From assembly GCA_934141575.1 (NCBI GenBank), contig CAKPCJ010000011.1, positions 1 through 33,118 of the forward strand: a stretch of DNA of 33,118 nt, written 5' to 3'. The position numbers and the translations under genes are program-made. Shown here one piece after another: positions 1-8,312 of the stretch (its first letter is position 1; every line of letters begins with the position of its first letter). Origin of the DNA: an uncultured Bacilli bacterium (GTDB taxonomy: Bacteria > Bacillota_I > Bacilli_A > RF39 > UBA660). The notes below the pieces were generated by a model. That model did no database searches, was not told the origin of the DNA, and saw only the letters and a list, made by a program, of their open reading frames with translations.

Positions 1-6
1 TACTCA

Positions 7-20
7 GTTTTCAAAGATCA
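7..20 (-). promoter_or_regulatory. boxA-like antitermination element of an rRNA operon leader
   Basis: Read on the minus strand this is TGATCTTTGAAAAC. It closely resembles the TGTTCTTTGAAAAC block of Bacillus rRNA leaders and spacers, where Nus factors bind to protect rRNA transcription from termination. It lies downstream of three tandem promoters and a small hairpin and points off the left edge. The rRNA genes themselves are not in the window, so the assignment rests on this motif and the promoter cluster. Confidence 0.7.
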
Positions 21-24
21 TTTT

Positions 25-41
25 ACCGCTTTTGCAACGGT
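25..41 (-). promoter_or_regulatory. leader hairpin just upstream of boxA (boxB-like)
   Basis: The minus strand reads ACCGT, a seven-base loop, then GCGGT, giving a five-pair stem that includes one T-G wobble. A hairpin followed within a few bases by boxA is the arrangement of rRNA antitermination leaders. The stem is short, so its folding is an inference. Confidence 0.45.
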
Positions 42-47
42 GTTATT

Positions 48-76
48 AATATATCACTTTTATTGAAGCATGTCAA
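48..76 (-). promoter_or_regulatory. rRNA operon promoter, proximal (P3)
   Basis: The minus strand has TTGACA at 71-76, a 17-base spacer and TATATT at 48-53. The -35 box is a perfect sigma-A consensus. A transcript would start near position 41 and run through the hairpin and boxA element off the left edge. This is the closest of three promoters that share the TATATT -10 box. Confidence 0.75.
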
Positions 77-139
77 TATGTTTTTTGCTTTTTTGTAAAA
101 TTTATTTTGACATTTGTTCATATAAATCAGCGCATTAAT

Positions 140-168
140 AATATACAACTTTTTAAATAAAATGTAAA
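140..168 (-). promoter_or_regulatory. rRNA operon promoter, middle (P2)
   Basis: The minus strand has TTTACA at 163-168, a 17-base spacer and TATATT at 140-145. The block from the -10 box to the start region (129-145) is a 17-base exact copy of the same block in the distal promoter, including the ATTAATGCGCT discriminator. Duplicated discriminators suggest shared control of rRNA initiation. Confidence 0.7.
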
Positions 169-243
169 TATTTTTTTTTAAAAAGTGTAAATTAAATTTT
201 GCATCTTTTGATATATTTTGCTCTTTTCTCAAAGCGCATTAAT

Positions 244-272
244 AATATAACAGAGTAAATAATATAAGTCAA
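244..272 (-). promoter_or_regulatory. rRNA operon promoter, distal (P1)
   Basis: The minus strand has TTGACT at 267-272, a 17-base spacer and TATATT at 244-249. The -10 and discriminator block (233-249) repeats exactly at 129-145, 104 bases nearer the operon. The promoters fill this gene-free stretch; the short open frame across it is not credible. Confidence 0.7.
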
Positions 273-344
273 TACATTTTTCGACATTTTTTTATTTTTT
301 TGTGTGTTTTACAGCTCATGTTATAATCATTATCATTTTATGCT

Positions 345-385
345 TAATAAAAAAAAGAATTACTTATTTTTACATAGTAATTCTT
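345..385 (-). terminator. intrinsic terminator of the DUF402 phosphatase gene
   Basis: The arms at 355-363 and 377-385 form a nine-pair stem, followed on the minus strand by a run of T. The TAA stop codon at 360-362 lies inside the 3' arm, so the 5' arm and loop are still coding sequence. Confidence 0.75.
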
Positions 386-899
386 TATATTTTTCGTAGT
401 ACTTCTGTACCCTGCCAGGTTCGAACGGTCCTTCTTTCTGTTTTAACATATTAATCAAAGAGTCTAATTCATATTGTAATATTTTGTCTATACTTTCAGG
501 ATAATTCATTTTTTTCTTATGATATTTGTATTCTGATTTATCTAATATTTTAAATCCATTGTCTGGAAATACCCTAAGATCTAAATCATAATCTATGTAT
601 TTTATTGTATTATCATCTATTACATATGGAGTAGCCATATTACAATAGAAAAATATCCCATGCTCCTTTAACTGACCAATTACATTAAACCATCTGTGTT
701 TGTAAAAATACAATATAGCTGGTTCTTTTGTACTCCAGTTTCTGCCGTCTGATTTTATAACTTTTGTGCAGTTATTACCACATACTATAAAATCATCCGT
801 TATGTCTAAAACCCTAGCTTCATCCCAGCTTCTATGTACTTTACCATCGTGTTTATAACCGTGTATTTCTAAAACTTGGCCTATTTTTATGTCATCCAT
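360..899 (-). CDS. DUF402 nucleoside tri-/diphosphate phosphatase (Ntdp type)
   Basis: The 179-residue protein matches the DUF402/UPF0374 family. Its staphylococcal member removes phosphates from nucleoside tri- and diphosphates. Typical family motifs are visible: HRSWDEARVL near residue 22, a WFNVIGQLKEHGIFFYCNMATP block near residues 70-91, and the acidic IDYDLDLRVFPDNG block near 102-115 that supplies the metal-binding aspartates. The length is normal for the family and no signal peptide is seen, so it should be cytoplasmic. The start is the ATG preceded by GGTGAT. It has its own promoter just beyond the end of the yfhO gene, so it is probably a single-gene unit. The family is clear; the physiological substrate is not known from sequence. 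Confidence 0.85.
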   Translation of the reverse strand: MDDIKIGQVLEIHGYKHDGKVHRSWDEARVLDITDDFIVCGNNCTKVIKSDGRNWSTKEPAILYFYKHRWFNVIGQLKEHGIFFYCNMATPYVIDDNTIKYIDYDLDLRVFPDNGFKILDKSEYKYHKKKMNYPESIDKILQYELDSLINMLKQKEGPFEPGRVQKYYEKYKELLCKNK

Positions 900-917
900 A
901 TAATCACCAACATATAC

Positions 918-946
918 ATTATAAACCTATTATTACATTTTTACAA
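918..946 (-). promoter_or_regulatory. promoter of the DUF402 phosphatase gene
   Basis: The minus strand has TTGTAA at 941-946, a 17-base spacer and TATAAT at 918-923, about 20 bases upstream of the start codon. It sits directly after the stop codon of the upstream yfhO gene. Confidence 0.65.
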
Positions 947-948
947 AT

Positions 949-3609
949 TTAATGTTTGGATTTTATTTTTTTTGTAGATTTTGATTTATTTGTTCCTGAT
1001 TTTTGTTCTTTTTTTATCTCTTTTTTTTCTTGCTCATCTTGATGTTCTTCTAGTAATCCAGATTTATTTAAATATATTAGTAGTATTTCTAATGCCAGCA
1101 AAACAAGACCAATTATTGAAATGAATAGTCCTTTGAATACTCCTTGTGAAGTATACTTAAACTCTATGACATTTTCTCCCTTTTCTAGATTAATTGCCAT
1201 AAACGTGTCAAAAACTTTTATTTTTTCAACCTTATTACCATTTATATATACTTCCCATCCTTCATCATAAGGAATTGTTGTAAACATTAATTCATCTTTT
1301 TCGGTTGTAATATTACCTTTTATATAATTATCTTTGTGTTCTGTTATATCTATTATATTATTTGATAATTTCATCAATTCGCTTATCGCAATTTCATTGT
1401 CTAAATATTGTAAGAAATCCTTTCTAACACTAACTTCTCCATATATTACAATTCTTAAGGTTATTTCATCTTCGCTGCATCCAATATATGTTATATTTGA
1501 ATCTGTTATTGGCATTTCTGTATTAGAAACAAGAAATGATACCATTCCGCCTCTTACTTCTGGCGATAAATATGAGTATATAGGTTTATTTTTTGTTTTA
1601 ATTGTAAAATCTATATATCCTGAGTTATTGCTGTCTGATAACCCTATTAGCCAATAATCACTGTAATCTTTTATATCAAGGTTGCTGTATTCACCAACTT
1701 CGTATTCTACTTTATTAAAATACTGTTGTTCTTTGCCTGTAATTAGTCCGAATATGTAATTTTGATATTCAAATGGTGTACTAAATACATATTTATTATT
1801 ATATTCCAAAACTTTATCAGAAACTACATATCCAAATGGAAGAGCATATGGATTCTCATATACAAAAACATCGTTAATATTTTTCTTGTTCATATAAAAA
1901 TCTGTTGTCCTATTTAGTAAGACATATTTTACTCCGAGCAATGAATTGTCTAATATTGTTCCACTCCCATATTCTACTAGTGGTGAGCCTTCAAATCCAA
2001 TTGATGATAGGAATGTTTCAGTTGATTTTTCGCCAACTGAACTATAGTGCTCTATACCTGCAAAGTTGTACATCATTGAATCATCTAAAGATTTTCTATT
2101 ATCAAATGCAATTCTGTATAATCCTTTATCAATTCCCTTTACATATTCATATACTGGTGTATATCTATTCAAGTGATTAATATATATATTTCTATCACCA
2201 TATGGCATCCAAATCATAAGTAAAAAGCTGCTTATAACTAGTTCTACACATATCAAAATACATAATGTTATATGGCTTAATAATTTCAGTGAATTAATTT
2301 TAGTCAAATACATTGTATACAATACCACAAATATCATAGTTATAAAAATTTTCCAATTAACTAAATATTCGTAACCATTGTGATCTACTATCATAAATAC
2401 AAATATAGTTGCTACTGCTATTCCGATTAGTATTTTATTGTTAAACTCCTCCATATTGTTAATACATTTATATGCCATTATTAGAGTTAAAAATGAGAAT
2501 ATAAATGAATACCTAAATGGAAAACTCATTGGGCTTTGCATCATGTGTAAAGATAAATTTATAGGATTAAAATAGAAACATAGGAAGAATATAAACAAGA
2601 AAATACCAGTATATATTTTTTCTTTTTTTTCAATTTTGTTATTAAAGAAATATGCTATTACTAGCAATAATGTCATTACGCCTGCATATATATTTGGTGC
2701 ACCAACTCTAAGTTCGTTCATGCTGAAAGCACCTAATGTGTTCTTTGCAAATAAAGTAAAATAATCAAAATACATGTATAGTGTTAGTGATGATGATGTA
2801 TATAATTGTCCCTTACTGCTAACTAGTGAATATATTGTTGGTATTATAATTATTCCTGATATCAATACAGAAATTAAACTCATTCTTATATATAACCACA
2901 TATTCATTTTATTTTCTTTTATTATTGTCAATAGTTTTTTATCTTTATTGTTACAAAGTAGTATATAAATGTAGTACGGAATAGTAAATATTGCTATCAT
3001 GAACGCTATATAATAATTTGCTATTATTGCTAGAGTAAATGATGCAACATATAACCCCCATTTTTTTTCATTAATTATTTTTTCTATTCCTAGAAATATA
3101 AGTGGTAACAATGCTACACAGTCGAGCCACATATGACTCATACAATATACTATATTATACGAAAGCATAGCGTATAATGTAGAAAATATTAGATTTATGA
3201 TATTAGGATACTTTATATTTCCAAATACAAATTTTGTATGTTCTATGTAATATCTAAATCCAAGTCCGCATAAACCAATTTTAATAAGTATTATAACCAT
3301 AAATGCAGACGGTAAATTAACTTTTGAAAATAATAATATTATTAAATTAATCGGACTTGTAAGATAGTATGTGAATAGTCCAAACATATTTCCACCAAGA
3401 TTTTTGCTAAATGAGTAAAATATGCTTGCTTGTCCCTTTAATACATCTTGCCAATATGATAAAAAGTCTATATATTGTGCCTGTGTATCAAACCATAATA
3501 AATCCTTATTTCCAAATGGATATATACCTAACAACGCAAATGTTATTAAAAGTAATACAATTGGAATTATAAAACTAAGTAAATATTTTCTAATTTTCTT
3601 AAAATTCAT
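949..3609 (-). CDS. yfhO: YfhO family multi-spanning membrane protein
   Basis: The product (886 residues from the chosen start) has many hydrophobic segments, then a long polar region in the C-terminal half, then one more membrane segment near the end and a lysine-rich tail. The N-terminal WFDTQAQYIDFLSYW and NLGGNMFGLFTYYL blocks and the late YDEGWEVYINGNKVE and NVIEFKYTSQG blocks are hallmarks of YfhO proteins. These have a GT-C glycosyltransferase-like layout, and B. subtilis YfhO is needed to glycosylate lipoteichoic acid. A GTG at 3616-3618 lies inside the Shine-Dalgarno sequence GAGGTG; the ATG at 3607-3609, eight bases after GAGG, is the better start. Sharing a neighbourhood with a lipid-type glycosyltransferase supports an envelope role. 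The sugar and acceptor cannot be told. Confidence 0.85.
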   Translation of the reverse strand: MNFKKIRKYLLSFIIPIVLLLITFALLGIYPFGNKDLLWFDTQAQYIDFLSYWQDVLKGQASIFYSFSKNLGGNMFGLFTYYLTSPINLIILLFSKVNLPSAFMVIILIKIGLCGLGFRYYIEHTKFVFGNIKYPNIINLIFSTLYAMLSYNIVYCMSHMWLDCVALLPLIFLGIEKIINEKKWGLYVASFTLAIIANYYIAFMIAIFTIPYYIYILLCNNKDKKLLTIIKENKMNMWLYIRMSLISVLISGIIIIPTIYSLVSSKGQLYTSSSLTLYMYFDYFTLFAKNTLGAFSMNELRVGAPNIYAGVMTLLLVIAYFFNNKIEKKEKIYTGIFLFIFFLCFYFNPINLSLHMMQSPMSFPFRYSFIFSFLTLIMAYKCINNMEEFNNKILIGIAVATIFVFMIVDHNGYEYLVNWKIFITMIFVVLYTMYLTKINSLKLLSHITLCILICVELVISSFLLMIWMPYGDRNIYINHLNRYTPVYEYVKGIDKGLYRIAFDNRKSLDDSMMYNFAGIEHYSSVGEKSTETFLSSIGFEGSPLVEYGSGTILDNSLLGVKYVLLNRTTDFYMNKKNINDVFVYENPYALPFGYVVSDKVLEYNNKYVFSTPFEYQNYIFGLITGKEQQYFNKVEYEVGEYSNLDIKDYSDYWLIGLSDSNNSGYIDFTIKTKNKPIYSYLSPEVRGGMVSFLVSNTEMPITDSNITYIGCSEDEITLRIVIYGEVSVRKDFLQYLDNEIAISELMKLSNNIIDITEHKDNYIKGNITTEKDELMFTTIPYDEGWEVYINGNKVEKIKVFDTFMAINLEKGENVIEFKYTSQGVFKGLFISIIGLVLLALEILLIYLNKSGLLEEHQDEQEKKEIKKEQKSGTNKSKSTKKIKSKH

Positions 3610-3632
3610 TAGTAACACCTCTCATATTCATT

Positions 3633-3638
3633 AGTATA
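3633..3638 (-). promoter_or_regulatory. extended -10 promoter of yfhO
   Basis: The minus strand reads TGTTATACT, a -10 box with the TGn extension, about 24 bases upstream of the chosen yfhO start. No good -35 box is present. It lies after the terminator of the preceding operon, so yfhO is probably a separate unit. Confidence 0.45.
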
Positions 3639-3674
3639 ACATTATTCGATTTTTTTTTAAAGGCAATTTTACAA

Positions 3675-3701
3675 CAAAAAAATAGTGTTGCCACACTATT
3701 T
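3675..3701 (-). terminator. intrinsic terminator after the prepilin gene
   Basis: The arms at 3680-3688 and 3693-3701 make a nine-pair stem with a four-base loop, followed by a T run on the minus strand. The TAG stop at 3696-3698 is inside the 5' arm. It ends the long operon that begins with the nucleoside kinase. Confidence 0.85.
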
Positions 3702-4115
3702 ATTCATTTCACTGCACTTTTTTGTATTTCCATCAATTGTAACATAAAAATCGACATTGTTATTTTCTTCTGATACTGTTATTTCAACCTTAGAACTTCC
3801 TATTTCTTTTCCTGTAATTGGATTTATCAAATCTTTATCTAAATAGTCTTTCTTTTGTAAGTCTGCAATATTTATTTTTTCTAATTTTGTTATTGTTTCT
3901 TTGTTTTCATCTTTTACTTCTATTATTCCCGCTTGAAATTCTTCATAGTAGCTATTTGATGAATAACATATATTTTTTATCATTATATCATAAAGATTTT
4001 TCTTGCTATTATCATATGATTTTAATGCGCTTGGCACTACTACTAAAAGAATTATTGCTAATATAGTAATTACTGCTAATAATTCTATTAATGTAAATCC
4101 TCTTTTTTTTCTCAT
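3696..4115 (-). CDS. type IV prepilin-like protein (pseudopilin)
   Basis: The 139-residue protein begins with a classic prepilin signal, MRKKRGFTLIELLAVITILA: a basic leader, cleavage expected between Gly6 and Phe7, and Glu11 at position 5 of the mature protein. A hydrophobic helix runs to about residue 27, followed by a polar domain. Two cysteines, one in the NICYSSNS stretch and one in KKCSEMNK near the end, could form a disulfide. ComGC and other type IV or type II system pilins share this architecture. No prepilin peptidase or assembly ATPase lies in the window, so the partner system is elsewhere. The ATG overlaps the upstream stop as ATGA, and its Shine-Dalgarno GAGGTGG sits inside the end of the isomerase gene, which suggests coupled translation. 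Confidence 0.85.
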   Translation of the reverse strand: MRKKRGFTLIELLAVITILAIILLVVVPSALKSYDNSKKNLYDIMIKNICYSSNSYYEEFQAGIIEVKDENKETITKLEKINIADLQKKDYLDKDLINPITGKEIGSSKVEITVSEENNNVDFYVTIDGNTKKCSEMNK

Positions 4116-4819
4116 AAGTTTTCCACCTCATTTATCAACTGTTTAAATTTATTCATATTTGCTCCAACTGTCCCAACAATAACACCATCTATTATGTCAT
4201 TAATCAAAATTTTGGAGCAATTTTTTTCATTAACACTACCACCATAAATAACTTTGCATTTAAGATTGAACTCCGTATATAGCAATTTCTTTATATATTT
4301 TACTGAGTTTATAATTTCTAAAACATCTGGTAATTTTTCTCTCCCAATAGCATTATATGGTTCATATGCTATTACAAGATTTTCTTTATTGTTGACCATT
4401 GGAATTATATCGAATAATTGTTTTGCTAACTCATCATCATTTTTTTCTTTACCAATGCACAATATTGGTGTTATACAATTTTTATCCAAATTATTTATTT
4501 TGGTAACAATTTGATATGCAGTTTCATGGTTGATAACCATGCTATCCATGTGCCCTACTATGCAATATTTAATCCCTATGCTTTTTAATTGTTTAGATGA
4601 TACTTCACCAGTGTAGTTATTATTTTCATATGGGCTTACATATTGGCTACCAATATAAATATTTTTTGCTGTTATTTTTTTAAACATATTTGTGTATATG
4701 CTTGTTGGGCAAATAATCAATTGTACTTTATTTAAATTCAAATTATTAATAAAATTTATGTATTTTTCTATGTCATTATATAAGAGTTTCATTTTTAAAT
4801 TTGCAACTATTAATTTCAT
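4112..4819 (-). CDS. divergent triosephosphate isomerase
   Basis: The 235-residue protein has a triosephosphate isomerase fold, which in glycolysis interconverts dihydroxyacetone phosphate and glyceraldehyde 3-phosphate. The catalytic Lys9 (in NLKM), His90 (in IVGH) and Glu153 (in AYEP) are present, as are SQYVSPYENNNYTGEVS and the phosphate-binding YGGSV near 192-196. Usually invariant parts are altered. GHSERR reads GHMDSM, loop 6 WAIGTG reads NAIGRE, and the C-terminal VGGAS reads VGTVG. It is about 15 residues shorter than usual. Being in one operon with gap and pgk supports a glycolytic role, but activity or specificity may have changed. It overlaps both neighbours by ATGA. A paralogue with a new function is the main alternative. 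Confidence 0.75.
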   Translation of the reverse strand: MKLIVANLKMKLLYNDIEKYINFINNLNLNKVQLIICPTSIYTNMFKKITAKNIYIGSQYVSPYENNNYTGEVSSKQLKSIGIKYCIVGHMDSMVINHETAYQIVTKINNLDKNCITPILCIGKEKNDDELAKQLFDIIPMVNNKENLVIAYEPYNAIGREKLPDVLEIINSVKYIKKLLYTEFNLKCKVIYGGSVNEKNCSKILINDIIDGVIVGTVGANMNKFKQLINEVENL

Positions 4820-6042
4820 GGCTTTACCTTAAATATATTTCTTAACTTATTTTTAAATCCTTTATCACTAGTTTTCTTTTTTATTGCTAGTGTGTAAACA
4901 TCTAATACTCTTTCTGCAAAATATTTTGAAGAGTATGCCTCAGAGTTTATTCTTCCTTGCTCACCCATATTTCGTATTTTATCTTGATTACCAATTAAAT
5001 TATTCATTTTACTTATATACTCTGATTTTTTATTAAATAATTCTCCTGTTAATCCGTCTACGACTGTATTTTTAAATGCATCATCATTTAAAGCAATTAC
5101 TGGAAGTGATGCTGCCATAGCCTCTACAACTGTAAGTCCTTGCGTTTCAGTATATGAAGCTGTAACAAATATATCTGAAATACTATAATATAATGGCACA
5201 TCTTCCCAAGGAACTTTTCCAGTAAATATAACATTATTTTGTATTTTATACTTAAATGATAGTTTTTTATATTCTTCTAAGTCTGGTCCATCTCCAACAA
5301 TTAATAATTTTGCATTTTTATGTTTTTTTACTATCTGTGAGTGCGCGTCTAATAAAAATTCTATATTTTTTTCAGAAGCAATGCGCCCAACAAATAGCAA
5401 TATTGTGTCATTAACAGTTATATTTAACTGTGTTTTTAATTTGTTAACTTTGTCTAATGAAATTTTTTCTTTATAAAATCTATCAATTTCTATACCTGTT
5501 GGTATTATGTGTACATTTCTATCATATTTGTATTTTTCCTTGAATAGATCATAAGTTTTCCTTGTTGGTACAATTAGTTCTTGTATTGTCTTATCACAGT
5601 AAAATTTTGTTAAATATTCAACCAGTTTCTTACTCGCACCATCAAAATGACCTTTTGTGATATAGTGTACATAGTCTTCATACATAGTATGATAGGTATG
5701 AACTATAGGTATATCCAGTTGTTTACCCAGCACTCTTGCGAACGTTCCTATTGAAAATTCTGTTTGAGAATGTATTACATCTAAATTCCATTTTTTTATC
5801 ATCTTTACTGCCTTTACTGGATATACGCTTGTAAATCTTGAGTCATATATTCCCGTTGGAACTCCTGGAATTTTAAGTATTTTTTCTTTTTCGTTATAAT
5901 CGTACTTAAACTCTTGTAAATTAGCGGTTACTACATATACTGTATGGCCTAGTTTTTCTAAAGCATTCTTTAACATTACTTCGCTCGTTACAAGACCACT
6001 TATATATGGTGTCCAAGTTTCAGTAAATATACCTATTCTCAT
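4816..6042 (-). CDS. GT4 family glycosyltransferase, probably a diacylglycerol glucosyltransferase
   Basis: The 408-residue protein is a GT-B fold retaining glycosyltransferase. Its start, MRIGIFTETWTPYISGLVTS, closely resembles 1,2-diacylglycerol 3-glucosyltransferases of Firmicutes and Acholeplasma, which make the glycolipid anchor of lipoteichoic acid. The C-terminal half carries the donor-binding GRIASEKN block, LLIVGDGPDLEEY and the ETQGLTVVEAMAASLPVIA stretch with the paired glutamates of the family. No membrane segment is present, so it probably acts at the inner membrane face. It overlaps both neighbours by ATGA: a flippase-like membrane protein upstream and the isomerase downstream. 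The family is certain; the lipid acceptor is inferred from the N-terminal match and from the neighbouring membrane protein. Confidence 0.85.
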   Translation of the reverse strand: MRIGIFTETWTPYISGLVTSEVMLKNALEKLGHTVYVVTANLQEFKYDYNEKEKILKIPGVPTGIYDSRFTSVYPVKAVKMIKKWNLDVIHSQTEFSIGTFARVLGKQLDIPIVHTYHTMYEDYVHYITKGHFDGASKKLVEYLTKFYCDKTIQELIVPTRKTYDLFKEKYKYDRNVHIIPTGIEIDRFYKEKISLDKVNKLKTQLNITVNDTILLFVGRIASEKNIEFLLDAHSQIVKKHKNAKLLIVGDGPDLEEYKKLSFKYKIQNNVIFTGKVPWEDVPLYYSISDIFVTASYTETQGLTVVEAMAASLPVIALNDDAFKNTVVDGLTGELFNKKSEYISKMNNLIGNQDKIRNMGEQGRINSEAYSSKYFAERVLDVYTLAIKKKTSDKGFKNKLRNIFKVKP

Positions 6043-7052
6043 TCTACATCATTCCTTTTTTTATATAACACCATTGAGATTCCACCAACTATTATTAATA
6101 TATAGTAAGTTACAAATCTCCATAACAACATCATTGCCTTTAATTTGCTTCCTGAAATAAAATTTCCAAAAAATTTTATAAATCCGTACTCTATACCTCC
6201 TGATCCTCCAGGAATTGGTATAAATGATCCAAACATCATTACGTATGAAGACGTAACTATAGTACTAACCATATTTAAACTTTTAAGATTTCCTAGACCA
6301 AATGCAATATATAATGGTATTGAATATAAAAAGAAAAATCCTATTAAGTTTAAAAGTATTCCCTTAATTAATAATTTATAGTTTTTAAATAAAAGTTTTG
6401 AATTTTTTACGAATCTATCAATATCTTTGTTTAGATTTTTCTTTATTTTTTCAGGTTCCTTTATTATCTTTAATTTTCCCAATATATTTATAAAAAATGT
6501 AAGCATCTTAAGATTAGCTTTCTTAGAAAAACTAAAAAATAATAATATTATTACGACAAAAGTATTTATTGCAAAACCTATTATAATGAATATTTTTAAT
6601 AAACTGTTATCACCAATTATATTGAATATTGAGTTTAATATAATCGAAGCAATACCAAATAAAACAAGTGCTATTTGGTATACAATTGAATGTTGAATCA
6701 CACTATTTGTAGAGTCTGATATTTTAAATCCTTCTTTATTTAATAAATATATTTGTGCTGGTTGCCCACCACTTGAAAATGGCGTAATTGAATCAAAAAA
6801 ACTTGTAGTTAATACTACTTTAAATGTTTTTTTTATTGTATATTCTTTATTAAATTGTTTTAAAATCATATTAAGATTTATTGAACGTGCAAGTAAATAT
6901 AAACATAAATAAATTATTGAAACAATTAACCATATTGGATTCATTTTTTTTATTTCATTTACAACATTTGCAAAATCATTATTAAGACATATATATAATA
7001 TAATTGCTAAAACAACCAAAAGAATTATTATGTTTTTCTTTTGATTTTTCAC
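6039..7052 (-). CDS. lysylphosphatidylglycerol synthase transmembrane-region (UPF0104) protein
   Basis: The 337-residue protein consists almost wholly of membrane segments, starting with one near residues 8-24. It carries the SFIPIPGGSGGIEYGF motif near residue 280, typical of the flippase-like domain of MprF and of stand-alone UPF0104/YbhN proteins. The aminoacyl-transferase domain of MprF is absent, so it is not a complete lysyl-phosphatidylglycerol synthase. Such proteins often sit next to glycolipid glycosyltransferases and are thought to move or present lipids across the membrane. Translation appears to start at a GTG. Its Shine-Dalgarno AGGTGA overlaps the TGA stop of pgk four bases away, which should couple it to pgk. 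It overlaps the glycosyltransferase gene by ATGA. Confidence 0.85.
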   Translation of the reverse strand: MKNQKKNIIILLVVLAIILYICLNNDFANVVNEIKKMNPIWLIVSIIYLCLYLLARSINLNMILKQFNKEYTIKKTFKVVLTTSFFDSITPFSSGGQPAQIYLLNKEGFKISDSTNSVIQHSIVYQIALVLFGIASIILNSIFNIIGDNSLLKIFIIIGFAINTFVVIILLFFSFSKKANLKMLTFFINILGKLKIIKEPEKIKKNLNKDIDRFVKNSKLLFKNYKLLIKGILLNLIGFFFLYSIPLYIAFGLGNLKSLNMVSTIVTSSYVMMFGSFIPIPGGSGGIEYGFIKFFGNFISGSKLKAMMLLWRFVTYYILIIVGGISMVLYKKRNDVE

Positions 7053-7056
7053 AATA

Positions 7057-8241
7057 TCACCTATCTTCTATTACTTCTATTCCAGGCAAGTTTTTTCCCT
7101 CTAAATACATCAATGTTGCTCCACCACCTGTTGAAATATGGTAAAATTTGTCCGCATATCCAAATTTCTTTGCTGCTGCTGCTGAATCTCCGCCACCTAT
7201 TATAACTTCTCCATATGAATTAGACATACATTCTAACAAGGCCTTTGTTCCGGTATTAAACCTGTCAAATTCAAATACGCCCATTGGGCCGTTTGCAATT
7301 ATAGACTCAGCTTCTCTTAAATATGAATTAAACTTTTTGATTGTAACCGGGCCAATATCAAGTCCTATTTCATTCATTCTTATTCCATCTGCATTTGCAA
7401 CTCTTATAGTAGTTGCAGCATCAAAATTAAGTCCAACGACTATGTCTTCTGGTAATATTATTTTATCGCCATACTTTTCTAACATTTCTTTGCAAAATTC
7501 TATGTTATTGTTATCAACTATTGATTTTCCTATTTCATATCCTTTTGCTTTTAAGAATGTAAAAGCCATTCCTCCACCTATTATTATAGTATCAGCTTTT
7601 TCTACCAAGTTTTTTATAACACCTATTTTATCTGAAACCTTTGCACCACCTAGTACTACTACAAATGGGTGTCTTGGTTTTAGCAAAACCTTATCTAAAC
7701 ATTTTATTTCTTTTTCAACTAAAAATCCTATTCCACTAGGTATATATGTTGGAATTCCAACTACAGAAGCATGTGCTCTATGCGATGAACCATATGCATC
7801 ATTTATAAATATATCTGCATGTTCTGCCCAATACTTAGCTAGTTCCTGATTGTTTCCTGATTCTCTTAACCCATCTATGTCTTCAAATCTAGTATTTTCC
7901 ATTAGCATTACTTCTCTAGGTTTTAATTCATCAACCATTTTTTCAAATAACTCTCCGTGTGTAACTGGGCAAAATTTAACTTCATATCCTAGCAATTCTG
8001 TAAGTCTTTGTGCAACTACTCTAAGGCTGTTGCTATTTTTGTCCTCTTCAGTTTTAACCTTTCCTAAATGACTCATTAATATAACTTTCGCTTTTTTCTT
8101 TAATGCAAAAAGAATTGTAGGTAAGCTTTCTTGGATTCTAGTGTCATCCATTATAGCTCCATCTTTCATTGGAACATTTAAATCGCATCTAATAATTACC
8201 CTTTTGTTTTTAAGTTTGAAATTTTTAATAGTCTTTTTCAT
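7057..8241 (-). CDS. pgk: phosphoglycerate kinase
   Basis: Phosphoglycerate kinase transfers the acyl phosphate of 1,3-bisphosphoglycerate to ADP in lower glycolysis. Visible motifs are RVIIRCDLNVPMKDG at the N-terminus, the SHLGKV and ENTRF substrate-binding blocks, FVVVLGGAKVSDK mid-protein, NGPMGVFE in the nucleotide domain and GGGDSAAAAKKFG near the C-terminus. An in-frame ATG lies seven codons farther upstream, but GGAGA nine bases before the ATG at 8239-8241 makes the internal one the likely start. That gives 394 residues, the same as the Bacillus enzyme. It follows gap by about 70 bases, and its stop codon is part of the ribosome binding site of the next gene. Confidence 0.97.
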   Translation of the reverse strand: MKKTIKNFKLKNKRVIIRCDLNVPMKDGAIMDDTRIQESLPTILFALKKKAKVILMSHLGKVKTEEDKNSNSLRVVAQRLTELLGYEVKFCPVTHGELFEKMVDELKPREVMLMENTRFEDIDGLRESGNNQELAKYWAEHADIFINDAYGSSHRAHASVVGIPTYIPSGIGFLVEKEIKCLDKVLLKPRHPFVVVLGGAKVSDKIGVIKNLVEKADTIIIGGGMAFTFLKAKGYEIGKSIVDNNNIEFCKEMLEKYGDKIILPEDIVVGLNFDAATTIRVANADGIRMNEIGLDIGPVTIKKFNSYLREAESIIANGPMGVFEFDRFNTGTKALLECMSNSYGEVIIGGGDSAAAAKKFGYADKFYHISTGGGATLMYLEGKNLPGIEVIEDR

Positions 8242-8312
8242 ATTATCCATCTCCATGTTCATTATACTTTAAAAAAAAGAAAAATACCAGTTTTTCCCTT
8301 TTTATTAACATA

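Noticed and set aside
23..232. A 69-codon minus-strand open frame at the left edge
   Set aside because: It has low-complexity Lys/Asn/Ile content and runs across two rRNA-type promoters and the leader hairpin, so it is an AT-rich chance frame.
7148..7849. A 233-codon plus-strand frame opposite pgk
   Set aside because: It is the antisense shadow of a highly conserved gene, with no ribosome binding site and no recognisable protein features.
8263..8312. Terminator between gap and pgk
   Set aside because: Only a weak A/T stem (GAAAAA with TTTTTC) is present. It may attenuate transcription, but I would not call it a terminator.
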